From positions 1 to 41,432 of the forward strand of contig JADNYJ010000291.1 of assembly GCA_015501075.1 (NCBI GenBank): a DNA stretch of 41,432 nucleotides. Reading direction: 5' to 3'. Source of the DNA: Gymnopilus junonius (Eukaryota > Basidiomycota > Agaricomycetes > Agaricales > Galerinaceae). The notes beneath the pieces are model-generated. The model had not been told where the DNA came from. It did not search any database and saw only the letters and a list, made by a program, of their open reading frames with translations. The translations under genes and the position numbers were made by a program. Below are positions 9,868 through 20,495 of the stretch, piece after piece. Positions within the stretch are counted from its first letter, which is position 1. Every line of letters starts with the position of its first letter.

Positions 9868-12057
9868 ATGACGCTGAATCCCACAGCTTATCTACTTGGC
9901 CTCGTCAAGCCAGACCACCCGTGGCTTATTCTAGCTGGCGTTGTCCTCCTCTCTATCTTACACCGCATCACAAAACCTGATCCATTGAAAGATATTCCTG
10001 GGCCATGGTTGGCGAAACATACGTCACTGCTGCTGGCATACCACACTAGGACTGGGAAGAGGTACTTGTACGTCGACAAGCTTCATAAAGTGCGTTGGAC
10101 CTTCTCCTTACTCTCGCTATTCGTCACTGACGGCCTGCATCCAGAAATATGGTCCCTTCGTGCGCATCACCCCAACTCAAGTCTCCTGCGCACACCCCAC
10201 CGCACCCTCCGTCATTTATGCCCAAGGCCCGGCCTCTCTCCCCAAAACCCCTTTCTACCGCTCCTTCTACGTCAACGGAACACCCTCCCTATTCAGCACC
10301 CAGGACCGCGTTGGCCATTCTTCTAAACGCCGCGTCCTGGCTCACCCGTTCAGCTATGCCTCGGTAAAGCAATTTGAAGACTGGATCAGGCGAAGCGTCG
10401 CCAAGATGGTGATGAAGCTCGATCTGCGAGCTCGGAAGAGCGGGGTTGGCCTCAGTGCTACTACGCTTGGAAGGGCTTCTGGCAGTGACGCTGGGCCTTT
10501 TGGTCCAGTGGAACCGGAAAGCGGGGAAGAGGTGGACGTGCTGATGTGGCTCAACTACCTCACTTTCGATGTCATCTCCGACCTAGCGTTTGGCGAGCCC
10601 CTGGGTATGCTCGACCGCGAAACTGACGTGCTGCTTGAAGACACCAAGAAGGAGAAAAGTCAAGCTGGTGTCGCAGCCATGATTGACTTCAGAGGTCGAA
10701 CAGCAGCTTTCTTGGGGCTCTTCCCTACTCTTTTACCTGGCTCAATTTTGGAGCCACTAACGAGGTGGATTCCTGACCCCTTCGTTCAGCGTGGACTGCA
10801 GGGTACCAATGTGCGTGACCTTCTCTCTTCATGTTTCTCATGCCCTTCTGATGTGTTCATCCGTTTACTTTTCTGTAGACCCTTTCACTGATCGCCCAGC
10901 GCTGCGTCAAACACAGACTCGACTCGGACTCTTCTATTCGGCGGGGCGACCTCCTCGACCGGCTGGTGGACGATATGCGGTCCAAGCAGGCGCAATCTCA
11001 TGATGGAGGAGAAGGACAAGTGTCCGAGGCGGATGTGGTGACGGACGCTATGTTGCTCTTGTACGTATGGCTCTTTTCATTCAGGGTTTCCGGTACTGAA
11101 TATTGAGTGTGCAGGACAGCTGGTTCGGATACGACAGCAAACAGTACAGCGGCGATTCTGTTCTGGATTTACTCAACTCCTCGCGTGCTGGAGAAACTCC
11201 AGGATGAACTCACTGAGACGCTCTCTGCTCCGCTGATTGTGGATTCGACTGTCACCCTCACCTTCAGCGACGACAATGAAGCCACGGAAGAGGTAGCCGA
11301 CGCATTGGGTGTTCCATTGCATGACCAGGTACGCCTTTTTTTTTGCTCCCTTAGTGGTTTTCACGTTCTGAACCTAACTTCCTTCTTTGTTCCTTTTGTT
11401 TGTGATGGCCGTAGTTGAAGAACCTCAAGTACCTCTCAGCCGTAATCGATGAGGGTCTGCGCATGTTCGCCACCAATGCCTTTGGGCTGCCTAGAGCGGT
11501 GCCGAAGGGTATGAGCGTGACTGTGGAGGATAAGACGTTCTATGAGGGTGTGCGTATGAGCTCTTTGTTTCTTCACCTTCATCTTCATTTACATACGCTG
11601 ACGAATGATCTTTAATGTGATTTGCGAATGCAGATCGAACTTTCCACCCCGGCATATACGATCCAACATGATGTTGCAATATGGGGCACGGACGCCGACG
11701 TGTTCCGTCCTGAACGCTGGCTTGCCTCAGAATCTGCTCTTGTGCTGGTTCCTCGGACTCTGAGTCTGAGAAGCTCGGTCCTGCTGAGCTGAAGAAGTAC
11801 CTGCTCAATTCGGGTCGGTCGAGAGCGTGTATTGGGAAGAAGTGGGTATCTCTATGAATAATGAATATCGTCCGTCTTGCTCACTGCACATGCTTTGTTT
11901 TTATTTCCTACGTCGTAGTCTGGCGATGCTGCAAATGCAAATCCTAGTTGCGGCTTTTGTGATGCGGTATGACCTGGAGTTGAGGGACAAGAATGAGCTG
12001 AGGAGTGTGGAGGGGTTTATGCATAAGCTCTGGATTTGTGGGCGAGGATTGGGATGA
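9868..12057 (+). pseudogene. Cytochrome P450, frameshifted near the heme site
   Basis: Seven exons: 9868-10089, 10145-10810, 10879-11060, 11115-11328, 11415-11549, 11634-11841 and 11919-12057 (about 588 residues). Seen in order: an N-terminal membrane anchor and the Pro hinge IPGPW; KYGPFVRITPTQVS; the I-helix AGSDTT; the K-helix ExxR (EGLR); FRPERW; and a Cys region RACIGKNLA. Microsomal P450s hydroxylate lipophilic substrates using NADPH reductase; this substrate is unknown. Damage: the reading frame slips by one base in exon 6 at about 11735-11745, since FRPERWLASESA continues only after a -1 shift into AGSSDSESEKLGPAEL. The heme loop reads NSGRSRACIG, lacking the Phe and first Gly of FxxGxRxCxG. 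Either a recent pseudogene or sequencing error; all six introns are intact. Confidence 0.82.
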
Positions 12058-12638
12058 GAGGGGGTTTGTGAATTGTTTTCCGAGTGTGTATGCATTAAAT
12101 ATGTTTGTTTTCGGCTTGCTCGTAGATAGATTGATTTTTCTTGGTCTTCCTTTTCCAGTAAGATATCAATGTGGAGTTTGAAGGTGGTAATTTGCCATAA
12201 TCTTTCCGAACGTCTGCATATTCTTGTTATGCTCCCAGACATCTTTGCGGTACCGGGGAGGATCCGGTAGCCTTTACGAGACCCTGTCGTTTGCCTGTAC
12301 ACAGTCACCAAATCGTAATGAATCATAATGTCCAAAATTTTGACAAAATTATCGTCTATCACGTGTAGATGGACAAAGCGTTGTCGGATTCGGGAACAAG
12401 TGGAATCATGAATCATGAACTTCGCCTTGTATTCGCTTCTTGTGCAGTAATGGACGCGATTCTTATACCGATGCTTGACTACATGGATACCTTGTAGTTT
12501 TATTCGAAAGACTCACCTCAAATATTGACTGCCGACGATGAATTACAGAGCTCTTCTGCTCCGTTCTCGACCTCTTGAATTGTTACTAGTTTGTCACTGA
12601 CTCCAGTCTAACGCCCGCGTCGACCGCTCATTCTATCT
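12058..12638. other. Spacer between P450 and F-box gene
   Basis: About 580 bp. It should hold the P450 terminator and the promoter of the next gene. A 171-codon frame on the opposite strand (12416-11901) is mostly antisense to the P450 end and shows no motif. Confidence 0.4.
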
Positions 12639-13983
12639 ATGATGGCTATAGGAATGTACACGAACTCCCCTGGTACGCTTTTCCATATTTTGTCATTATC
12701 TTAGCTGCCGGCTCAGTGTTTCTTTAGCAGAAGGGCATGTTCCTGCGCTGGACGCCCTTACCGAACCTTCAGGAACCATTCATCAAATTCCGACTGAAAT
12801 TCTATCTGAAATATTTCTTTTCACAACTGTTCCTTCGGAAGGTGATTCTGAGGATCTTGACGTCGACTTGATGTCGAATACTCCTATTATCTCTCGGAAG
12901 GTGAAAACGTCACCGTTCCCGCTTTCTCAAGTTTGCCGTCGGTGGAGGGATATCGTAATCGACACCAAAGTTATGTGGAAGTCTGTTGCAATTGTGAACC
13001 CTAATGAACATCAGTTATATCGCCTTCAACTCTGGATGGAACGTGTGCGGGATCACCCTCTCGAAGTCGCCATTTTTCTCCAATACAACAGTTATCCCGG
13101 CTGTTATCCCAGTCCGCGACAATGGGAATCGATTCGGGTGGGCTTGCTTCCTCTATGGGGGAACCTGCGAAGGTGGACAACTCTCTATTTAGACTCCGAT
13201 GGATACGTGCCGCCTATTATTTGCGAGCAAATGCGAGCTTTGGCTAAATTCGAGTCCCCCACTTTGAAGAAGGCTATCATTTCCATCGATAATTCACGTC
13301 GCGAAGTGGAAGAATTGTGGATCAGCCTCAACAATATCAAGAATCTGGAGACACTGCACTTCAACTCAGATCACATCTATTACGCCTCGCCTCGCCCGAA
13401 CCCCGGGCTTAGAGCTTTTCAATTCGGGCCCTATTACGATGATCAGAGGGTAGTTTCAGTGAATTCAAATCCAATGGTTCGGATCATCACACCGTTCAGC
13501 AACATTGAGGAGCTATCCATTGACACCGGCGAGATCGAACGCCAAGAAAACTGGCAAGGTGACGAAGACTGCCATCCTATAGCCCTACAGCATTTGAGAA
13601 GTTTGAGAATCGTTGCATGGAACTCGCTCTCTTTGTTCTGCAGACGATTCACTACGCCATTTCTTTCTATGCTGGATATCACAACCGATGACAAGCTGGA
13701 CGCAATGGAAATTGCCTACTTACTACGACGCTCGGAGACAAATTTAAAGGAACTGGTTTTGCGATCTGGCAAACCGTCAGATATTTTAACGGAATGGAAT
13801 CGGTTAGATTTATTTCAATCGGTTTCCAGAATTACTTTAGCCTTGCCACCTGAGCAACTCTACAGCGCCAATCAGTTGCTAGAGTCCTCGCCAGACATAC
13901 GCAAGAAAGTTGTTATAGTTAGTCAAACATTCCCAACCGATATCGACTCCGTTTATTCGGGCAGGGTTCGAGTTGTAGTGTAG
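12639..13983 (+). CDS. F-box protein with degenerate leucine-rich repeats
   Basis: Two exons (12639-12672, 12728-13983) give 429 aa. The short first exon is joined through a 55-nt intron (GTACGC donor, TTTCTTTAG acceptor), and the join restores the F-box helix IHQIPTEILSEIFLFT (about residues 31-46). This is followed by the family signature FPLSQVCRRWRDIVIDTKVMWKSV. The rest is irregular LRR-like (NIEELSIDTGEI, LQHLRSLRIVAW, LKELVLRSGK). Known role of the family: the F-box binds Skp1 in SCF ubiquitin ligases and the repeats choose the substrate. These Agaricomycete paralogs number in the hundreds and targets are unknown. It is convergent with the F-box gene at 15549-14311. The ATG choice rests on the splice restoring the full F-box. 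Confidence 0.85.
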
Positions 13984-14310
13984 AGAAGATATACTCTAGG
14001 TATTTATAATAGTGCGTAGGGCATGGTATTTTTACACGCTCATGACTTTATATTATAATTAAGGCGAGTTTTACTGAGAGAAATCGACATAGCCTTTTGG
14101 GGTGCTTCTGAGGCCCTCAAGCGAACTACATATATTGACACCTCATAATTTTAATGGAATTTTCAAGTGAAGCATGTGGAGACTGACAATAGGATAGTTT
14201 CTTGTTGCCGTATTTACTGAGACCATATGGACGCCAAAGCAGACTACTCGTTGCGATAAATTAAAAATCCAGGCATATATGATAATTGTTTCTTCTTCGA
14301 CGAATAGACA
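13984..14310. other. Intergenic region between convergent F-box genes
   Basis: 327 bp, AT-rich, containing the 3' ends of both genes. No separate feature is recognised. Confidence 0.5.
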
Positions 14311-15549
14311 TCAGTCATTCAACGAGTCGGTACCTTCTTCCCATGTATTCTGCCCGAACAAGGTTAGCCGACCTCCTTCATAAATTGAACGTATCGAACT
14401 TGAGTCCGGAAGAGAAGTTGCCCAGCCAACAACGTCGATCAAGGGATAGTGATCTTCCCAACCGACTAACTTAAGAAGGGACAATCTGGCTGAATTGCGG
14501 GATCGCAAGACTGACTTCATAGTGCGGTGTATGTCCCAAACCGCAAATTTGACGGTAGGAATTGTCTTGAGAAACGCGCTGGTGAAAAATGAAATAAATT
14601 GTTCTGAAGAACATTCTCTACCCTCGACAGCCAACACACTAAGGGCGCATTCAGATCTGGTTAGAAATTCCTCCAGGAAAGTATAGTTACCCTCTTTGAA
14701 TACATTGATTTCTAAATGGCGCAAGGAGGGCAAGGTAAGATAACGCATGATGTTCTGAGGAATCGTGTGGAAAGACAGTGTAAGGGATGTAAGGCGAGTT
14801 AGTGTTATATGAGGATGATCCGGTAGCGAGGGGGGAAACGCTTTAAGAGAGGTCAAAGACACTGCAGTGGCAGCTTGACACTTTGAAAGAAGCGACAAAA
14901 TTCGGTGCGCGGGGAGATATTGTTTAAGTGAGACTACTTCCAACTGGCCCAAAGGCAAATTGTCAGCGGCTGACTCGTGCGGAAAGTTAGTCCAGTTCAA
15001 GTGACGGAGACTGGTGACTGTTCCGAGGACAGTGACAAAGTCATTGACGACAGATGGGACCTGTGTTTCCGGCAACGAGATTTGCAGTGTACGTAGAGGA
15101 GGGGTTTCCGCGTTGGCCAGAATCCTGGTGAGCTCCTGAAAATATGTAGGATGCATATTCACGCATACAAGGAAACTCCACTTGTGCACATACTTCGCGT
15201 AAGTCTGAAGTAGCGTATTTGGAAAACTTGTTGCAGACAATTTGTTGCATAGCCCCAATTCTAGTTTCAGATGCGCGTCCCCTGACAGCCTGAGCCAGCT
15301 TTCCATCCTGTCAATAAACTTTGCGGATATCTTGCTTGGCCAGGCATAAGAAGTCCATAGAAAAGGCAAAGAAAGGGCTATGTGACGCCAGACGCTGCAC
15401 ACATGAACGAGATTGAAAGGTGCGTTCTTTGGATCGATGGGCCTGAGATAAGAATCCAGAAAATTTGGGCGGCCCTGACAAGCAGAAGCAAGCGTGAATA
15501 TTTCAGCGAGCAGTTCGTAAGGCAATTCGTTGATATTACTGATAGGCAT
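14311..15549 (-). CDS. F-box protein (single exon)
   Basis: 412 aa without introns. The F-box lies at the very N-terminus (INELPYELLAEIFTLAS, residues 5-21). After a spacer comes the usual second half, FNLVHVCSVWRHIALSLPFLW (about 45-65). LRR-like repeats follow (LRTLQISLPE, LRHLNWTNF, LEVVSLKQY, LTSLTLSFHT, LRHLEINVF). Same general family as 12639-13983 and also a putative SCF adaptor, but the sequences are too diverged to be a recent tandem pair, and only the other has an intron. No damage seen. Confidence 0.86.
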   Translation of the reverse strand: MPISNINELPYELLAEIFTLASACQGRPNFLDSYLRPIDPKNAPFNLVHVCSVWRHIALSLPFLWTSYAWPSKISAKFIDRMESWLRLSGDAHLKLELGLCNKLSATSFPNTLLQTYAKYVHKWSFLVCVNMHPTYFQELTRILANAETPPLRTLQISLPETQVPSVVNDFVTVLGTVTSLRHLNWTNFPHESAADNLPLGQLEVVSLKQYLPAHRILSLLSKCQAATAVSLTSLKAFPPSLPDHPHITLTRLTSLTLSFHTIPQNIMRYLTLPSLRHLEINVFKEGNYTFLEEFLTRSECALSVLAVEGRECSSEQFISFFTSAFLKTIPTVKFAVWDIHRTMKSVLRSRNSARLSLLKLVGWEDHYPLIDVVGWATSLPDSSSIRSIYEGGRLTLFGQNTWEEGTDSLND

Positions 15550-16440
15550 TCCAATACGTACTTTTGATGATGTGATTGGATTAGGGTGTTCGTTACGTTA
15601 GAGCTGATAGAAAGTTCTCACCTGCGGATGTTGCATTGATTAGGGTTTGAATGGGATTTCAATGTCGTGAGCCCGAGTCCGGATTGACGCGTATAAAAAG
15701 CGGGCTCCAATTGTTTTCGTCAACCAAAATTTAGACACCATAGTTGGCTTTGTGGGCACTGCCAGAGCATCCACAGACAAAGTTCACAATAAAGACGAGA
15801 AAAACAAAAAAACAAGAATGTAACGATGAGTTGCGGTTGCTGTCAGTTGTTATGGTGAATGCATTAATAAAAATAGACCTATGAATGTCAACGGCTCCTG
15901 CAATGAAATGACTCAGAATGGAAGCTTATTACAACTGTTTTCGCCACACCATCACCAGACAGCACAGTTGGATTCGTGGGCGCTCAGACAGCATCTGAAG
16001 AATGGATTGACAATAAAGGGAAGACTATCAGTTGCTGTGGTAAATATCACACGTTCATCCTGGACATACCTTATGAAAACAGAACGAAACGACGCATACT
16101 GGAGCAAATTGAACAAAAAGATGTCCCGTCAAAAGTCTTCGGACAGGAGCCAGCCGTTGTTTAGGTACTGCTGACGTCAACTCGCAATTTTCGAGTCTTC
16201 AACCCCACTTTGATGCATGTCGCATACCAATTCTATCCATTTAAAATGCCTTAACCTTTCCAAGTCTATCAGGCTGGTATTCAAGAATCGACACCTGTTC
16301 AAAGAAATTCCTTGCTTCCCATCTCTGGACATGAACCCACGAACGCAAAGAACATGGTGTAAGAGTGGCAGATACCAAATTCCCGCCGATTTTCCTATCG
16401 CTGCGAGTAACGTCTCACACCTTTCGGAGTTTCCTATTCT
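15550..16440. other. Spacer with no recognised gene
   Basis: Overlapping frames of 97 and 62 codons at 15881-16174 carry no motif. A TATAAAAA box sits on + at about 15692, but no credible + strand gene follows it, so I do not assign it. Confidence 0.4.
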
Positions 16441-17766
16441 TCACCTCCCCCGGCCCTTCAAGTTTAACTCCTCGTCCTCGTGAATGAACATGAACCACAC
16501 TGGAAGCGGCCGCACTGTATCCTTCTTCTCATCTTCCACCAGACTCGCAACGTGGCCAGAGACCATCGTGCAGTCAAATAGAGTGCCATTATCATCCAAA
16601 TTGACCGGCACTTCACATACTCCAGAGGGAACAGCATGCTCCTTGATAATCCCATACTGAACGCCGTCCATAACAAGCTGTGCAATGTCTCCCGACAAAT
16701 AGTGGAATGGTTCGTTAGATGGGGATGTTGTTAGTGAAGGACCTTGCCATTTCCCTGCGGTGTCCCAGACGCAGAAAGCGGTGATCCAACCTGAGAGATA
16801 TGAGGGTCCTGAGAAATTGGGGTGGACGTGGCACACTTTCTTCCAAAAATCGACATCGGGTTGGTTATCAAAGGCCTTCACAAAACGGGTGCAGATTGGG
16901 CGTAAAAGGGCCCCCCATGCAGTTGGTTCTGAGCCAAACTCATTTAGCTTGTCTAAGCGCGCTAGGATCTTCTCCCAATCCTCCTTCTCGCCTTCAAGTG
17001 TGACGGAAGGAATTCCGCACATCAATTGTAATCCGTAGCGGAAGTAACTGAAGAGATGGATTATTAGATCTAGGGATCGATCTCACTGATATGCATCGAC
17101 TAACGCTTTCAGAGTGGCCATCATAAGAACGGAACAGATGACTGTGTCGTTATGTGTCGTGGTCGTAAAGTTGGGAAGGATCCAGTTCTTGAGAGTTTTA
17201 TCGACGATCTATTTAGTTGGATACTTAATATAAGCAGAGAGGATAATATCACATATAAGAGGACACAGACGCACGTTCTCATCTATGAGTTCTGTCATTC
17301 GATTCGCCAGAAGGCCAAAATCGACACTATATCGCGTTCCAACAGCTCGAATGAGAAGGTCTTTCTGTCCTTCATGAGCTACAAAGTGCTGCCTCAGTTC
17401 CTCAGCATGAGCGTTTACACTAGTCCTACAGTCAAGTGGAGTCTAGTAGAGCATGCAATATGAACAAGGAACGTACTAGAAGTTGAACTGTCCCAAGATC
17501 GCAATCCAGACATCATCAGGACGAAGCACGAGATGGTGGTGCTGGTTATACGCGTTGAGGACCGTGTCCACAAACCCGTTATTTTTCTCGTGTATCGCAG
17601 AGAAATCTGGGTTGACCAAGGACGTCTGCAGGAGCTCCTTGCAGCGGATGGTGTTAGCTTTCCTGCCCCATGTGCGTGCGAGCAGGTCTGCGTTGGAAGT
17701 TATCGCCTCAATATGACGCTCGACGGGGTTCGCGTCGTGGTCTGAGATGGTAAAGTGGACAGGCAT
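16441..17766 (-). CDS. DUF4419 domain protein
   Basis: Four exons (17766-17477, 17419-17275, 17208-17105, 17047-16441) give 381 aa. All junctions are in frame; introns are 57, 66 and 57 nt. Diagnostic stretches of the fungal DUF4419 family run the whole length: FVDTVLNAYNQHHHLVLRPD, DVWIAILGQFNFY, NAHAEELRQHFVAHEGQK, ILPNFTTTTHNDTVICSVLM, CGIPSVTLEGEKEDWEKIL, YLSGWITAFCVWDTAGKW, then VCEVPVNLDDNG. The family's function is unknown; no signal peptide or membrane segment is seen. Two decayed relatives lie in this window (about 20410-20100, -, and 40080-40385, +), so this family duplicates locally. No lesion is seen in this copy, so it is probably the functional source-type gene. Confidence 0.9.
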
Positions 17767-18450
17767 GACTCTGGGAGAAAGAAAAGAGTGGGGTAGTTTC
17801 TTGGCGCGCCAACTGACTCGACTCAGTGCTCTGTGTGTTCTATTTTTATCGTGTTTCGCCTCAACTGGGTCGACTGATAGCCGGTTTTGTTTCGTCTTCT
17901 TCGTCCAATTGAAAGCAGTGACAACAATCTGTGATTGATCATCAACGCAGTCCTACAATTCCCCATATTCAATAACAAGGTACCAGGAGGAGTAGATTGT
18001 AAGTATAAGAATGAAATCTTTGGTCGGACTGATGTAGCATCAGGCTCAATTCCCCTAAATCGAACTAAGAACACCAAATTGAATTGACAATCCTGGTCAA
18101 GACCCAATATTTAGTTTCACATTACTACTGGTAAGGATAGCAACGTACACTTCTCATGAAAGAAATTGGACCAAAGCGCGGAAGACTAGAGATGAACCGT
18201 CCAGCCATTCGCATGCACATGGTATTATGCTTTACATTCTGCTTTAAATGGTGGAGTGGCCTAATGAGACTATCAATAATTAGTCGAGAAAATGTTGGCT
18301 TACAGATAAACGGACGCCAAAAATGAGAGATGAAAGCGTTGAGAACGCCATGGGTAGCTCTGAAAGAGTCTGAACAGAGAAATGAAGGCGCTCTGGAGGA
18401 CAGGCGATAAGGACGCGTTTATTTGAGACAAAGAACGGTGGAGGGGCGAA
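17767..18450. other. Spacer upstream of DUF4419
   Basis: The 5' flank of the DUF4419 gene; no TATA box recognised. A 94-codon frame (18107-17823, -) has no motif. Confidence 0.4.
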
Positions 18451-18454
18451 CCTA

Positions 18455-18529
18455 CTGGAGGGCCATAATAACAATGGTTAAGCAGTCGAAGATGATCGCT
18501 CCGCCCCAGTTTGTTACTGATGTGAGTTC
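18455..18529 (-). pseudogene. Possible relic of a basidiomycete membrane protein
   Basis: The minus strand translates as LTSVTNWGGAIIFDCLTIVI followed by MALQ, bounded by an AG acceptor and a GTAGG donor-like site. This resembles a transmembrane helix common in Agaricomycete multi-pass proteins annotated as DUF6533-like, where a xxxGxxxFD helix precedes a charged loop. Neighbouring frames are interrupted. The assignment rests on about 24 residues and is weak. Confidence 0.22.
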
Positions 18530-19189
18530 TGGAATAGACAAAGTTGAGAGAATGGAACAGGGATCTATAGAGAGAAATACAGACAAGGGCAGACGGCCAA
18601 TATAAGAATGTCGCTACCTTGGTACATCACGGGCCGGGAATGCATGATTTTCATGCAGCAGTGGTATACAATAGGTTCCGTCCAGAGAAGCAAAAAAATG
18701 CTAGTAACAGAGAAATTCTATCAGGATCAAATTCATAGTATGAAGGTCATGGCTTACTGCTCCAGTTCATATGGATCTGCTGCACAACTTCCGACGAGAC
18801 CTCTTGTCCATCCTGTCTGCGAGCCACCGCGACCGCGAGCTCCGACAACAGCCAGACAGTAATGTCGCTTCAAACCAGACACGCCTTCCAAGTCAAACAG
18901 TGCCCAAGAACTCGTGGTCTGAATTCGCCCTAGACCTGCCTGTACAGAACGCCATGCTGCAGTTTTGTTTGCAGAGCCGAGTGGGATGTTCATAAAGCAG
19001 AAGGTCCGGTAGACGTTCTCAAATTGTATATTAGTTTTCTTTACATTTTTACGGTCAATGGTTACAGCGGTAACACGGTGAAGATCGAAGCTCCTATAGT
19101 CGATCTGGAGAAGGAGAATAAGGTCGCGTTGAAGGACTGGTGCAGAGGAACGCGTAGTCGAGGAGAACATGGAGGAAAATTTCGGCAGT

Positions 19190-19495
19190 GTCTGGTAAAC
19201 ACTACCCTGCCAAATAGCGGAACATAAGTTCGTGTCAACGATGCGTTGAGAGTCGACAAGTTCGTCCTCGTCAAATCCTTGTTGAAATATGATCTTCATC
19301 TGCTTAAGATAGTGCTCTTACCAGAGCGTCCAATGCCTAGTTACGCCATCGCAACCAAATGAAATCATTCAGATAACAACACGCTGAGAAATCCCTCGTA
19401 CCAAGTAAGAGAACCTTGAGCTTCTGCTCCATATCCCGATCATGGTGTATAACGTCGGAAGTTGCAATGTTAGGGGTGGAGGAAGCTGCGCCCAT
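19190..19495 (-). pseudogene. G-alpha relic (copy 1), frameshifted and truncated
   Basis: Exon 1 (19495-19402) is exactly 94 nt, as in the intact paralog at 24667-24574. It begins MGAASST, a good N-myristoylation site, and ends KVLLLG. A 65-nt intron (19337-19401) follows. Exon 2 restores the P-loop GIGRSGKSTI, closer to the standard GxGxSGKST than the two intact copies. One base is then missing at about 19305, so KQMKIIFQQGFDEDELVDSQ continues in another frame. Similarity fades around 19200, and no switch regions or NKxD box are found downstream. The open frame to 18754 has no recognisable G-alpha content. Probably the 5' remnant of a third member of the cluster. Confidence 0.72.
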
Positions 19496-20099
19496 GGATA
19501 TACCTATTTAGGCGCCAGGTTCGAACAGCAATCGTGGAAACATGCGCCTATTTGAATATCCTTTGCACTTCAAAATTCAGATATAGCAGGGTAAATGGCC
19601 AGGGGTTTACAGGGATGAGGATCAGTATTAGTAAGATATGTATTCGAGTTATTCAGCCCCATTGCCAACGGTCCAGACCTGAACAGCCTTAGAACAGCCT
19701 TTAAAACACGAGTAGGAAAATTCCTTATACTACCAAAGGTCAGTGCATGTCGTAAACTCAAAATAAATCCAGCACTAGCCATACCTGACTTGAGCTTCAA
19801 AATTGCCACTTGAGCGTCGGCCGCGACAATTTATTCAAGTTTCAACCTTTCCATCCTTCTCCTACACCTCACATGCGTACGAGACCAAGTCGCCCAGTGG
19901 CACTGTTCCTGTTTCCGCGGAAGGCAGTGGCTGTTCTGAGGCCAGACAAAGGCAAGGGCGGTAAAGCATAAGGGCAGGCTAAGGTATAGTGACGGGTCAG
20001 CATGAACGAAATATGGCACTGAAGGTGAGGAGGGTGTGCGTTAGCATGAAAGGTCTGAAAATTAAAATGTCGATGTCAGCAAATTAAATTACTCAGCAC
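19496..20099. other. Spacer with no recognised gene
   Basis: Short minus-strand frames (19809-19570, 20019-19831) without motifs. Nothing else seen. Confidence 0.4.
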
Positions 20100-20410
20100 G
20101 TGACTAAACGCGCCGCGGTAAGAGCGGTCTGCGTTCTTGTCAATGTCAGGGACCGCCTGTTTGACGAACCGGGTACAAATAGGTGTACGGTGTCTGCGCG
20201 CGCAAATTAATTCTCTCATAACTCGTGTTGCTTGTCTAGGTGGGCCGGAATCTGTCCCAAAATTGCGATCCAAACATGGAAATCCACACCTTCTCGGCAA
20301 GTTCATCGAGGCACGGAAACATCTTTACGATGCACCCATTGCTCATCGATTTCTTACACAGCGTAATTCCAGTCATGACAATAGTTACCTATGTACGTAT
20401 AAAGACTGCA
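20100..20410 (-). pseudogene. DUF4419 relic
   Basis: The minus strand contains RTPICTRFVKQAVPDIDKN, matching RPICTRFVKAFDNQPDVDF of the intact DUF4419 protein. Upstream, in another frame, FPCLDELAEKVW resembles KILARLDKLNEFG. Several stops and frame changes separate these blocks. Only the C-terminal half of the domain is detectable. It sits just downstream of G-alpha copy 2 on the same strand. Confidence 0.5.
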
Positions 20411-20495
20411 AGACATGGGGCGAAGGGAGGGTTAATTATCACGATTAATATTTATTCCAGAATTCCCGATACCGATTGTGTATTTTATATTTGAA

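Noticed and set aside
11901..12416. 171-codon minus-strand open frame
   Set aside because: Overlaps the last exon of the P450 on the other strand and shows no domain or splice logic.
15692..15699. TATA box TATAAAAA on +
   Set aside because: No credible + strand gene begins within 200 bp downstream; the neighbouring F-box gene runs on the other strand.
18754..19299. 181-codon minus frame as a complete protein
   Set aside because: Only its first 40 or so residues resemble G-alpha; the Gly/Arg-rich remainder is likely read-out of decayed DNA.
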